Shown here piece by piece: positions 1 through 4,849 of a stretch of DNA of 5,103 bases. A program made the translations under genes and the position numbers. Positions within the stretch are counted from its first letter, which is position 1, and each line of letters begins with the position of its first letter. The notes beneath the pieces are model-generated. The model worked only from the letters and a program-made list of their open reading frames with translations. It was not told the origin of the DNA and ran no database searches. Source of the stretch: Bifidobacterium sp. UBA6881 (GTDB taxonomy: Bacteria > Actinomycetota > Actinomycetes > Actinomycetales > Bifidobacteriaceae); assembly GCA_002451435.1 (NCBI GenBank), contig DKCF01000099.1:1-5103 (forward strand), read 5' to 3'.

Positions 1-213
1 CGCATCCAGGACGGCTCCTTCGCCAAGGAGTTCATCGACGACCAGGACGCCGGCGCTCCGAAGTTCAAGCAGCTGCAGGAAGAGTACGGCAACGTGCGCA
101 TCGAGACCGTCGGTCCGAAGCTGCGCGCCATGTTCTCCTGGAACAACGGCAAGGACGATGACGCCGACATGGCCACCTTCAACGGCAAGATCGCCCGTAC
201 CCAGGTTCAGTGA
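1..213 (+). CDS. ilvC: Ketol-acid reductoisomerase, C-terminal 70 residues (partial at 5' end)
   Basis: This is the 3' end of an open frame that enters from the left edge and stops at TGA 211-213. The visible protein starts RIQDGSFAKEFIDDQ and continues through VRIETVGPKLRAMFSWNN. This is the all-helical C-terminal domain of acetohydroxyacid (ketol-acid) isomeroreductase, with the family pattern 'I..G.FAkefi ... iE.vG..LR.m..W'. The enzyme is cytoplasmic and NAD(P)H- and Mg-dependent. It converts acetolactate or acetohydroxybutyrate to the dihydroxy acids of valine, isoleucine and leucine synthesis. The catalytic and Rossmann regions lie outside the window. The tail after SWNN is acidic (KDDDAD) and ends in QVQ. 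Codons are strongly biased to C/G-ending forms (GAC, GGC, AAG, CTG), as expected of a highly expressed gene. Its transcript probably ends at the terminator at 258-294. Family assignment is firm; which paralogue it is, if the genome has two, cannot be told. Confidence 0.9.
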   Translation, partial: RIQDGSFAKEFIDDQDAGAPKFKQLQEEYGNVRIETVGPKLRAMFSWNNGKDDDADMATFNGKIARTQVQ

Positions 214-221
214 GCCGCTGT

Positions 222-245
222 GATTCCGGTCCGAGCGCCGGAATC
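222..245 (+). other. Small hairpin between ilvC stop and its terminator
   Basis: An 8-bp perfect stem, GATTCCGG (222-229) with CCGGAATC (238-245), closes an 8-nt loop. It begins 8 nt after the ilvC stop codon and has no T tract. It may stabilise the 3' end of the ilvC mRNA or merely be incidental, since the functional terminator follows 12 nt later. Confidence 0.5.
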
Positions 246-257
246 CGAACCTTGCGG

Positions 258-294
258 AAAGGCCGCCGCCCGCATATTCGGGCGGCGGCCTTTT
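258..294 (+). terminator. Intrinsic terminator of ilvC
   Basis: A 12-bp perfect GC-rich stem, GGCCGCCGCCCG (261-272) with CGGGCGGCGGCC (279-290), closes the loop CATATT. The stem is extended by AAA (258-260) opposite TTT (291-293), and the T run at 291-294 follows the 3' arm. This is a classic rho-independent terminator. The flanking A run (258-260) would also give a short U tract on the opposite strand, but no gene approaches from that side. Confidence 0.9.
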
Positions 295-391
295 CACATG
301 TTGCGTAATCGGCCTTTTTGCGTTCGCGCGGCCGTCAGTACGTTGGCGTGTGGGGCGGTATGCCGATTCCACTTCGGATGGTTCGCCTCGA

Positions 392-445
392 ATGTGTGCC
401 GGATCGGACGAATCCGAATCCGTTTTCGTCCGGTTCGGCACACAT
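392..445. repeat. Long imperfect inverted repeat (21-bp arms)
   Basis: The left arm (392-412) begins ATGTGTGCCGG and the right arm (425-445) ends CGGCACACAT. They are complementary over 21 positions, with two non-Watson-Crick positions. Both of these would be G-U wobbles if the plus strand is transcribed, and A-C mismatches if the minus strand is. The loop is 12 nt (413-424) and contains AATCCG twice with the stem edge. No T tract flanks either side, so it is not a standard intrinsic terminator. It lies about 110 bp upstream of the esterase start codon, and upstream of the candidate promoter. Confidence 0.75.
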
Positions 446-491
446 GCATGGATGCGAATGCGTTTCGATATACGCTGATTGTTGGCCGGTA

Positions 492-520
492 TTTCGTCTG
501 TGAATGGCCTAGGATATAAA
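492..520 (+). promoter_or_regulatory. Candidate promoter of the esterase-like gene
   Basis: TATAAA at 515-520 is a good match to the sigma70-type -10 consensus in an otherwise GC-rich setting. The hexamer 17 bp upstream (TTTCGT, 492-497) is only a weak -35 match. Transcription would start near 527, leaving a leader of about 29 nt before the ATG at 556. That fits the ATG better than a TTG at 535. No clear operator palindrome is seen beside it. Confidence 0.45.
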
Positions 521-543
521 AGTAATTCTGATGATTGTCACGT

Positions 544-550
544 GGAAGAG
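544..550 (+). promoter_or_regulatory. Ribosome binding site that selects the ATG at 556
   Basis: GGAAGAG (544-550) lies five bases before ATG 556. The longer in-frame option, TTG 535, would place this purine run inside the coding sequence and has no comparable site upstream of it. This supports the 598-aa form. Confidence 0.6.
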
Positions 551-555
551 AACAT

Positions 556-2352
556 ATGGTCACTGCGACTGGTACCGGACTCGGATCTGAAATGACGGCA
601 TCGTCCGAACCGTTCGGCAACCGTGGTTCATCGGGGGTTTTGCGCGTCGCTCCGGTTTTCGCCTCGCATATGGTATTGCAGCGCAACAAGCCCATCGCGG
701 TGTTCGGCGCGTTGGACGCCGATTGCGCGGGACTTGAGGTCACCGCGGAAATCCGCGATTTCGACGGCACGACGCTCGCGCGCTCGCATGCCTACTCCGC
801 CAAGGAGCTTCGTCATGGACTTTCGCCGTGGCGCGTGATGCTGCCCGCTCAGTCCGAAGGCGGTCCGTATATACTGCGCGTCACCGCGGGCAATGATTTC
901 GTCGAATACGACGACGTGCTGATCGGCGAGGTCTGGCTTGCCGGCGGACAGGACAACATGGAGCTCGAACTGCGCGACAGCGCGCATGCCGAAGAATCAT
1001 TGGAGGATTGCGCCGATCCGTTGCTCCGCTTCTACAACGTGCCCGAAACCGGCGTGATTAGCCGTGACGCCGAAAGCGCGTCGAGCTGGCGGGAATCCTC
1101 GTCGGAAAACAGCGGCGTGATGAGCGCGGTCGCCTATTATTTCGCCCGCAGATTGCGTGACAAGCTCGATTCCGATGTGCCGGTCGGCATCATCGACTGC
1201 TATGTCGGCGGCACGTCGATCAGCTGCTGGATGAGCGAGGACGCGCTGAATTCCAGCGAGGCCGGCCGCGGATACCTCAATCGCTACCGGCGTGCGATTT
1301 CCGGCAAAACGCAGGGCCAATTCGATTTGGAGACCTCCCAATGGCAGGGGGAGTTCAACCGGTGGAACGCGAAGGTGCTCGCCGCGCGCGAGGCGGACCC
1401 CGGCATCGCGCAAAATGAGTTGGACCAGCAGTATGGCGAATGCCCATGGCCGCCGCCGGTCACGCCGTCGTCGCCATACCGCCCGGCCGGGCCGTTCCAC
1501 GCGATGCTGGAACGCATCGTGCCGTACTCCTTGGCGGGTTTCCTGTGGTATCAGGGCGAGGAGGACGAGCAATACTGCGGTTCCTACCGTGAGCTGCTTG
1601 GCATGATGATCGGTGAATGGCGCGCTTTGTGGAGCGAGAATCTGCCGTTCCTCATCGTGCAGCTGCCGCAATGGATCGACGCGCATGCCGCCAAGGACGA
1701 TGGCGATCCCCTGCGCTGGCCGATGTTGCGCGAAGCCCAATGGGACGCCGCGCAATCCATCGACAACGTGTACGCGATTTGCACCATCGACTGCGGCGAA
1801 TGCGACAACGTGCATCCTGCCGACAAGCGCACGCCCGGCGAACGTCTCGGTGACTGCGCCCTGCACAATGTCTACGGCATGGAGGACGCGCCGGTACGCG
1901 GTCCGAAATTGCTGGGATTCCGCGTCGGCGAGCGGGGGCGCGTGCGGCTGATGTTCCGCCATGCGCATGGACTGCATTTCGCGGGCACCACGCCGGGCAG
2001 CCAGGATGATGATGACCTGCCATCCCTGGTGCGCATGCCGGATCGTTCCGGTTTCGAGCTCGCCGGTGCCGATGGTGTGTTCCATCCCGCGACGGCGGCG
2101 ATTTTCGTGGATTGCGACATCGACGATTTCGGTGATTCCAAGGTCAGCGTCGTCGACTACAACGCCACGGAATTCGGCATTCCGATCAACAGCCGCAGCA
2201 TCGGCACGATTACTCTGGCGACGCCGGAGGTGCCCGATCCCGTGACGCTTCGCTATGCTTGGCGTAGTTGGGGTCCGGCGCCGCTATTCAACGACGAGCA
2301 TCTGCCTGCGCCCCCGTTCCGTCTGGACCTGACGGAACATGACGAGGACTGA
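556..2352 (+). CDS. Sialate O-acetylesterase-like SGNH-family protein with GQDNM in place of GQSNM
   Basis: This 598-aa protein belongs to the SASA/sialate 9-O-acetylesterase family, which removes acetyl groups from sialic acids or acetylated glycans. Landmarks in order are an N-terminal beta domain with FASHMVLQR (about 35-43), the nucleophile block GEVWLAGGQDNMELEL (about 125-140), GGTSISCW (about 218-225), WYQGEEDE (331-338), GEWRALW (about 353-359), DNVHPADK (417-424) and the C-terminal beta region RYAWRSWG...PPFRLD (566-591). The DxxH pair is present as Asp417 and His420. The nucleophile Ser is Asp133 (codon GAC at 952-954), and the usual QGESN block reads QGEED. It may therefore be a pseudoenzyme or have altered chemistry. 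No signal peptide is seen, so it is probably cytoplasmic and would act on imported sugars. The start is ATG 556, chosen for GGAAGAG five bases upstream; an in-frame TTG at 535 lacks an RBS. It stands alone, with terminators on both sides. Family is firm, substrate unknown. Confidence 0.85.
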   Translation: MVTATGTGLGSEMTASSEPFGNRGSSGVLRVAPVFASHMVLQRNKPIAVFGALDADCAGLEVTAEIRDFDGTTLARSHAYSAKELRHGLSPWRVMLPAQSEGGPYILRVTAGNDFVEYDDVLIGEVWLAGGQDNMELELRDSAHAEESLEDCADPLLRFYNVPETGVISRDAESASSWRESSSENSGVMSAVAYYFARRLRDKLDSDVPVGIIDCYVGGTSISCWMSEDALNSSEAGRGYLNRYRRAISGKTQGQFDLETSQWQGEFNRWNAKVLAAREADPGIAQNELDQQYGECPWPPPVTPSSPYRPAGPFHAMLERIVPYSLAGFLWYQGEEDEQYCGSYRELLGMMIGEWRALWSENLPFLIVQLPQWIDAHAAKDDGDPLRWPMLREAQWDAAQSIDNVYAICTIDCGECDNVHPADKRTPGERLGDCALHNVYGMEDAPVRGPKLLGFRVGERGRVRLMFRHAHGLHFAGTTPGSQDDDDLPSLVRMPDRSGFELAGADGVFHPATAAIFVDCDIDDFGDSKVSVVDYNATEFGIPINSRSIGTITLATPEVPDPVTLRYAWRSWGPAPLFNDEHLPAPPFRLDLTEHDED

Positions 2353-2356
2353 CGGA

Positions 2357-2393
2357 TCCGGCCCTATGCCGTTTAGACCGGCATAGGGCCGGA
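2357..2393 (+). terminator. Strong hairpin after the esterase-like gene, lacking a U tract
   Basis: A 15-bp perfect stem (2357-2371 with 2379-2393, core GGCCCTATGCC / GGCATAGGGCC) closes the loop TTTAGAC. It starts 5 nt after the TGA. The bases after the stem are GGTGCCTCG, so there is no T run. It may act as a terminator or as a 3'-end stabiliser. Other hairpins follow, including one with a T-containing tail at 2485-2518. Confidence 0.6.
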
Positions 2394-2491
2394 GGTGCCT
2401 CGTCACGGCTGGCGTGACGGTCGTGCAGTTTCTCGCCAATCCGGTGCTCGACCGTATCGATCCGGTCAGTTCGCTGAAAAGCGTGGAGTGA
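2387..2491 (+). pseudogene. Possible 3' remnant of a lost gene
   Basis: A short open frame with no convincing start follows an in-frame stop at 2384-2386 and ends at TGA 2489-2491. It reads VTAGVTVVQFLANPVLD and continues RIDPVSSLKSVE. This is ordinary-looking protein sequence with C/G-ending codons like the neighbouring genes, and unlike the low-complexity translations further right. The stop falls inside a hairpin (2485-2509) followed by CTTTT, as at a normal gene end. I do not recognise the family. Alternatively it is chance open frame in GC-rich DNA, and its first part overlaps the esterase 3' hairpins. Confidence 0.2.
2401..2419 (+). other. Second small hairpin
   Basis: CGTCACG (2401-2407) pairs perfectly with CGTGACG (2413-2419) around the loop GCTGG. 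It has no T tract. It follows the 2357-2393 hairpin by 7 nt, so the two could stack as a tandem structure at the 3' end of the esterase transcript. Confidence 0.45.
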
Positions 2492-2518
2492 ACATCGATC
2501 CTTCACTCCCAATCTTTT
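2485..2518 (+). terminator. Candidate terminator with weak U tract
   Basis: GGAGTGAA (2485-2492) pairs perfectly with TTCACTCC (2502-2509) around a 9-nt loop. It is followed by CAATCTTTT (2510-2518). The stem is moderate and the T run sits six bases after it, so it is weaker than the ilvC terminator. It is the first structure after the esterase-like gene with any U tract, and could be its true transcription end. Confidence 0.45.
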
Positions 2519-2532
2519 AACCCCGATCGATT

Positions 2533-2703
2533 GTGTTCTGGAGGTTGTGGTCCGGAATTCCGGGGGATTCAGTCCTGGAAGTTCTGGAGTTTGTGTTTTT
2601 GGAGGTTCCGAGGGGATTCTGTTCTGAGGATTCTAGAGGTTCTGATAAATTCTGGACGTTCTAGGAGGATTCGGTTCTGGAAATTCTGTTCTGGGAGTTT
2701 GTG
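2533..2703. repeat. Degenerate G/T-rich tandem repeat tract
   Basis: About 170 bp is built from variants of GTTCTGGA and GGATTCTG, for example GTTCTGGAGG at 2535, GTTCTGGAG at 2581 and GGTTCTGGAAATTCTG at 2674. A larger unit is visible twice: GGATTCaGTcCTGGAA through GAGTTTGTG at 2565-2595, and GGATTCgGTtCTGGAA through GAGTTTGTG at 2667-2703, with a 5-base insertion in the second copy. The strand is G/T-rich with few C, unlike the flanking genes. It is not coding in any convincing frame. Confidence 0.7.
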
Positions 2704-2717
2704 TCCTCGAAAACAAT

Positions 2718-2792
2718 TGTGCCAGACAGTCAGTTTGGAAACGAGGCTGTGCCAAAGATGCAGTTTGGAAAAAGAAGGTGCCAAAGATGCAG
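2718..2792. repeat. Three ~30-nt direct repeats, GTGCCAAAGATGCAG-type
   Basis: Copy 1 starts at 2718 (TGTGCCAGACAGTCAGTTTG), copy 2 at 2748 (TGTGCCAAAGATGCAGTTTG) and copy 3 at 2777 (GGTGCCAAAGATGCAG, then diverging). The spacing is 30 then 29 nt. Copies 1 and 2 share CAGTTTGGAAA after a variable middle; copies 2 and 3 are identical over the 15-nt core. There are only three units, they are directly adjacent without unique spacers, and no cas gene is near, so this is not a CRISPR array. An inverted copy of the core lies at 2820-2838. Confidence 0.8.
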
Positions 2793-2848
2793 GACACGCC
2801 CGGATTTTATGGGCTGCAACTGCATCTTTGGCACAATTCTTGATTTTT
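2767..2848. terminator. Likely bidirectional terminator between convergent genes
   Basis: GTGCCAAAGATGCAG (2778-2792) pairs perfectly with CTGCATCTTTGGCAC (2820-2834), a 15-bp stem. The 27-nt loop can fold further (GCCC 2798-2801 with GGGC 2811-2814). On the plus strand the stem is followed by AATTCTTGATTTTT. On the minus strand it is followed by CTTCTTTTTCC (complement of 2767-2777). Both readings give a U-rich tail, which suits the 3' ends of both the esterase-like gene and the permease gene. The long loop is unusual for a simple terminator. Confidence 0.6.
2820..2838 (-). repeat. Inverted copy of the 15-nt repeat core
   Basis: CTGCATCTTTGGCACAATT is the exact reverse complement of AATTGTGCC joined to AAAGATGCAG. 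The first part matches copy 1 (2715-2723) and the whole core matches copies 2 and 3. It can pair with any of the three direct copies, so alternative hairpins of different loop length are possible. Confidence 0.75.
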
Positions 2849-2862
2849 GCGGAGTAGGGGGG

Positions 2863-2941
2863 TTCCTGTCGGACTTACCGGTTCCTGCCGGATTTGGGAT
2901 TCTTCCTATCGGGTTTGGGATTCCTTATCGGACTTGGGTCC
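2863..2941. repeat. Degenerate ~20-bp tandem repeats next to the permease stop codon
   Basis: Four units follow the pattern TTCCTRYCGGRYTTGGGATT: 2863 (TTCCTGTCGGACTTACCGG), 2882 (TTCCTGCCGGATTTGGGATT), 2903 (TTCCTATCGGGTTTGGGA) and 2921 (TTCCTTATCGGACTTGGGTC). The spacing is 19, 21 and 18 nt. A weak fifth unit (CCCTACCGACCATGGG, from 2942) would include the permease stop codon and last residues. On the permease mRNA this region would be the immediate 3' UTR. Confidence 0.7.
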
Positions 2942-2943
2942 CC

Positions 2944-4416
2944 CTACCGACCATGGGCCTGGGTGAGCTGGTAGGCGGTGAACAATACCGCCAGCCAGAT
3001 CACGCCGGCCACCACGGCGATGCGGTAGCTCGCCGAGAAGCACATCAATACCACGACCAATAGCATGAACGCGATCACCACATAAGGCGTGACCTTGGCG
3101 AACGGCAGCTTGAACGCGATCTTGTCGAGCGCCTCCTTGCCCTTCAGCCCCTTGAGTTCGGCCGGGCCATCGCCGGAAGCCACCACGCGACGGAACTTGA
3201 TCTCCGTGATCATGATCATGATCCAGTTGATCGCGGCCGCGATCGTGGCGATCGACATCAGGTAGTTGAACGCGAACTCCGGCCACACGAACACGACCAC
3301 CACGGCGATCGCGATGATGATGGCTGAGGTGATGACACCGCCGACCGGCACGCCGCGCTTGTTGAGTCTGCCCAGATAGGCGGGCGCGTTGCCCTGCTTC
3401 GCCAAGGAATACAGCATGCGGGAATTCGCGTACAGACCGGAATTGTAGACGCTCATCACGGCGGTCAGGCACACGAAATTGAGGATTCCCGCGGCGGCAT
3501 GCACGCCGACGGAATCGAAGATCTGCACGAACGGGCTGGAATTGCCGTCGATCTTGCTCCACGGCACCACGGCCATGATGACGCCCAATGCGCAGATGTA
3601 GAAGACGAGGATTCGCCAGATGATGCCGTTCGTCGCCTTCGGAATAGTGACGCGCGGATTCTCCGTCTCACCCGCGGTGATGCCGATCAGCTCGGTGCCG
3701 CCGAAGCTGAACATCACCACGACCAATGCCATCATCAGACCGGTCCACGTGCCGTCCGCATTATGGGACATCAGGCCGTGCGGCAGGAATCCGCCGTCGA
3801 CGGTGAACCAGTTCGCGAAGCTCGCGCGGATGCCCGAAGCGGTCGGCACGTTGGCGACGACCACATACAGGCCCCCGAGGATCATCGCCAGCACGGCGAC
3901 GATCTTGATGATGGCGAACCAGAATTCGAATTCGCCGAACTTGTTCACGCCCATCAGGTTCAGCGCGGCGATGGCGACCAGGAACACGACCGCCGACACC
4001 CATTTCGGAATGTTCGGGAACCAGTAGTTCACGAACGAGCCGACCACGGAAAGCTCCACCATGGCGACCAGCACATAGTTGAACCAGTAGTTCCAGCCGG
4101 AGATGAAGCCCGCGCGCTTCGACCAGTAGCGCGTCGCATAGTAGCTGAACGCGCCCGCGCGCGGATCCTCCACCGCCATTTCGCTCAGCGCGCGCACGAT
4201 CATGAAAATCGCGAGGCCGCCGATCAGATAGGCGAGCAGGATGGACGGTCCGGCGAGGCCTATCGATTCGCTCGATCCATAGAACAGGCCGGTGCCGATG
4301 GCGCCTCCCAAGGCGATCAATTGGATATGGCGGTTCTTCAATGATTTGCGCAGTGTCGGCGGAACCGGCACATCGTCGGTTTCGCGCGGCTTCTTCGCGG
4401 CGGTGACGTCGCTCAT
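2944..4416 (-). CDS. Amino acid permease, AAT family of the APC superfamily
   Basis: This complete 490-aa integral membrane transporter is expected to have 12 helices and import an amino acid with protons. A hydrophilic N-terminus (1-30) precedes LKNRHIQLIALGGAIGTGLF (about 26-45), the AAT-family hallmark of helix 1. Further landmarks are SGWNYWFNYVL (106-116), EFEFWFAIIKIVAVL (162-176), FSFGGTELIGITAGETENP (236-254) and NSRMLYSLAKQGNAP (331-345). The C-terminal part is hydrophobic and ends QAHGR. From memory the nearest pattern is the AroP/PheP group (FWFAIIK, SFGGxELIGITAxE, SRMLxxLAxQGNAP), so an aromatic substrate is possible. CycA-, GabP- or ProY-type substrates cannot be excluded. The start is ATG (complement 4414-4416) with AAAGAAG seven bases upstream (complement 4424-4430). 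It is transcribed alone, convergent with the esterase-like gene and divergent from the HTH gene. Length and motifs are normal. Confidence 0.92.
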   Translation of the reverse strand: MSDVTAAKKPRETDDVPVPPTLRKSLKNRHIQLIALGGAIGTGLFYGSSESIGLAGPSILLAYLIGGLAIFMIVRALSEMAVEDPRAGAFSYYATRYWSKRAGFISGWNYWFNYVLVAMVELSVVGSFVNYWFPNIPKWVSAVVFLVAIAALNLMGVNKFGEFEFWFAIIKIVAVLAMILGGLYVVVANVPTASGIRASFANWFTVDGGFLPHGLMSHNADGTWTGLMMALVVVMFSFGGTELIGITAGETENPRVTIPKATNGIIWRILVFYICALGVIMAVVPWSKIDGNSSPFVQIFDSVGVHAAAGILNFVCLTAVMSVYNSGLYANSRMLYSLAKQGNAPAYLGRLNKRGVPVGGVITSAIIIAIAVVVVFVWPEFAFNYLMSIATIAAAINWIMIMITEIKFRRVVASGDGPAELKGLKGKEALDKIAFKLPFAKVTPYVVIAFMLLVVVLMCFSASYRIAVVAGVIWLAVLFTAYQLTQAHGR

Positions 4417-4456
4417 GGTTGTGCTTCTTTTCTCTTGTGTTTCAGTTGTCGTGACT

Positions 4457-4462
4457 ATTATG
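4457..4462 (-). promoter_or_regulatory. Candidate -10 box of the permease gene
   Basis: Read on the minus strand this is CATAAT, five of six matches to TATAAT. It lies about 40 bases before the permease ATG, a normal leader length. No good -35 is found 16-18 bp upstream, so it may depend on an activator or not be the promoter. Confidence 0.3.
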
Positions 4463-4588
4463 CCTGTCCCGCCGTTTCCGGCCTGGACGAATGCTCACGA
4501 TTGTAATGACCGCGATTGTCGTGCGATGAAACCCAACCCCGTTATGCGGCGAATATATCGATCCACGGACGCCGAACATGAAAAACTT

Positions 4589-4601
4589 GGGGGGGGGGGG
4601 G
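4589..4601. repeat. 13-bp poly-G homopolymer
   Basis: An uninterrupted run of 13 G follows AAAAACTT and precedes CAGTC. It lies 172 bp before the permease ATG and 248 bp before the HTH gene ATG. Runs this long are prone to slipped-strand length change and are often phase-variation switches, but no promoter hexamers with suitable spacing straddle it here. The exact length may also be a sequencing artefact. Confidence 0.9.
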
Positions 4602-4710
4602 CAGTCTTTGGCGCTTTGCAAAAACGGTGGAAACAATGCGCTCGCCAAGCGTGGCGTGCGGGGCTAATAATCATGGAAATACAAGGATTGTATAAGCAGG
4701 GGGCATGTAT

Positions 4711-4733
4711 GAGGGACTTCGTGCCTGTCCCTC
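4711..4733 (+). other. Small hairpin in the leader region of the HTH gene
   Basis: GAGGGAC (4711-4717) pairs perfectly with GTCCCTC (4727-4733) around the 9-nt loop TTCGTGCCT. It is followed by TTTACAA, a T run too short for a confident terminator. It could be a leader structure if transcription begins near a TATAAG hexamer at 4691-4696. Confidence 0.4.
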
Positions 4734-4749
4734 TTTACAATGGGGTAAA
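4734..4749. promoter_or_regulatory. Possible operator palindrome TTTAC-N6-GTAAA
   Basis: TTTAC (4734-4738) and GTAAA (4745-4749) are exact inverted copies separated by AATGGG. It sits about 100 bp before the HTH gene start and just upstream of candidate -10 hexamers. The arms are only 5 bp, so chance is a real alternative. Confidence 0.25.
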
Positions 4750-4849
4750 CGGAAATAGGGGATGTATACGGTATTAGGCATAGTCATGCGGCGCGATTCA
4801 TCCATGATTGTTCGTTCACGAAGTCGGTCCATGCAGAAAGGCCTGTGAG

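Larger units (their letters stand above)
214..555. other. Intergenic region between ilvC and the esterase-like gene
   Basis: This 342-bp region contains no convincing gene. In order it holds a small hairpin (222-245), the ilvC terminator (258-294), a long imperfect inverted repeat (392-445), a candidate -10 box (515-520) and the ribosome binding site of the next gene (544-550). Short open frames exist on both strands around 220-770. Their products are Arg/Cys/Pro-rich with no recognisable motif, and they read through the terminator stem, so I treat them as spurious. Confidence 0.7.
2353..2943. other. Convergent intergenic region rich in repeats and hairpins
   Basis: This 591-bp gap lies between the 3' ends of the esterase-like gene (+) and the permease gene (-). 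No intact gene is supported. Left to right it contains three hairpins (2357-2393, 2401-2419, 2485-2509), a possible coding remnant (2387-2491), a degenerate G/T-rich repeat tract (2533-2703), three ~30-nt direct repeats (2718-2792) with an inverted copy (2820-2838), and ~20-bp repeats (2863-2941). The open frames across 2531-3063 are low-complexity translations of these repeats. No transposase and no obvious target-site duplication is visible. Confidence 0.7.
4417..4849. other. Divergent intergenic region with poly-G tract
   Basis: This 433-bp gap lies between the permease start (-) and the HTH gene start (+). It holds a 13-G run (4589-4601), a repeated TTGTCGTG (4446-4453 and 4517-4524), a small hairpin (4711-4733), a TTTAC-N6-GTAAA palindrome (4734-4749) and several AT-rich hexamers resembling -10 boxes (CATAAT on the minus strand at 4457-4462; TATTAG at 4772-4777). 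A frame open from 4292 to 4777 reads antisense through the permease start and then through the poly-G. It has no plausible start signal or recognisable domain and is not called. Confidence 0.65.

Noticed and set aside
535..537. TTG as the esterase start (605 aa)
   Set aside because: No RBS before it and only about 8 nt after the predicted transcription start. ATG 556 has GGAAGAG at proper spacing.
549..560. GAACATATGGTC resembling an actinobacterial LexA box (GAAC-N4-GTTC)
   Set aside because: One arm is mismatched and the site is made of the RBS and start codon. No SOS-type gene is present.
997..2085. 362-aa minus-strand open frame within the esterase-like gene
   Set aside because: Shadow of the real gene: long antisense frames are common in GC-rich coding DNA, and no family motif is seen.
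2718..2792. CRISPR-like spacing of ~30-nt repeats
   Set aside because: Only three units, directly adjacent with no unique spacers, diverging from copy to copy, and no cas gene in the window.
2531..3063. Plus-strand open frames of 108 and 120 aa over the repeat cluster
   Set aside because: Their repeated peptides (such as LCQTVSLETR / LCQRCSLEKE) simply translate the DNA repeats, and two frames show the periodicity equally, so it is a DNA-level repeat.
3499..4344. 281-aa plus-strand open frame antisense to the permease
   Set aside because: It is His/Asp/Arg-rich, as expected for the complement of a GC-rich membrane protein gene, with no recognisable motif. The permease on the other strand has clear family motifs.
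4292..4777. 161-aa plus-strand open frame across the permease start and the poly-G
   Set aside because: Half of it is antisense to the permease N-terminus, the rest has no domain or codon pattern, and the start lacks an RBS.
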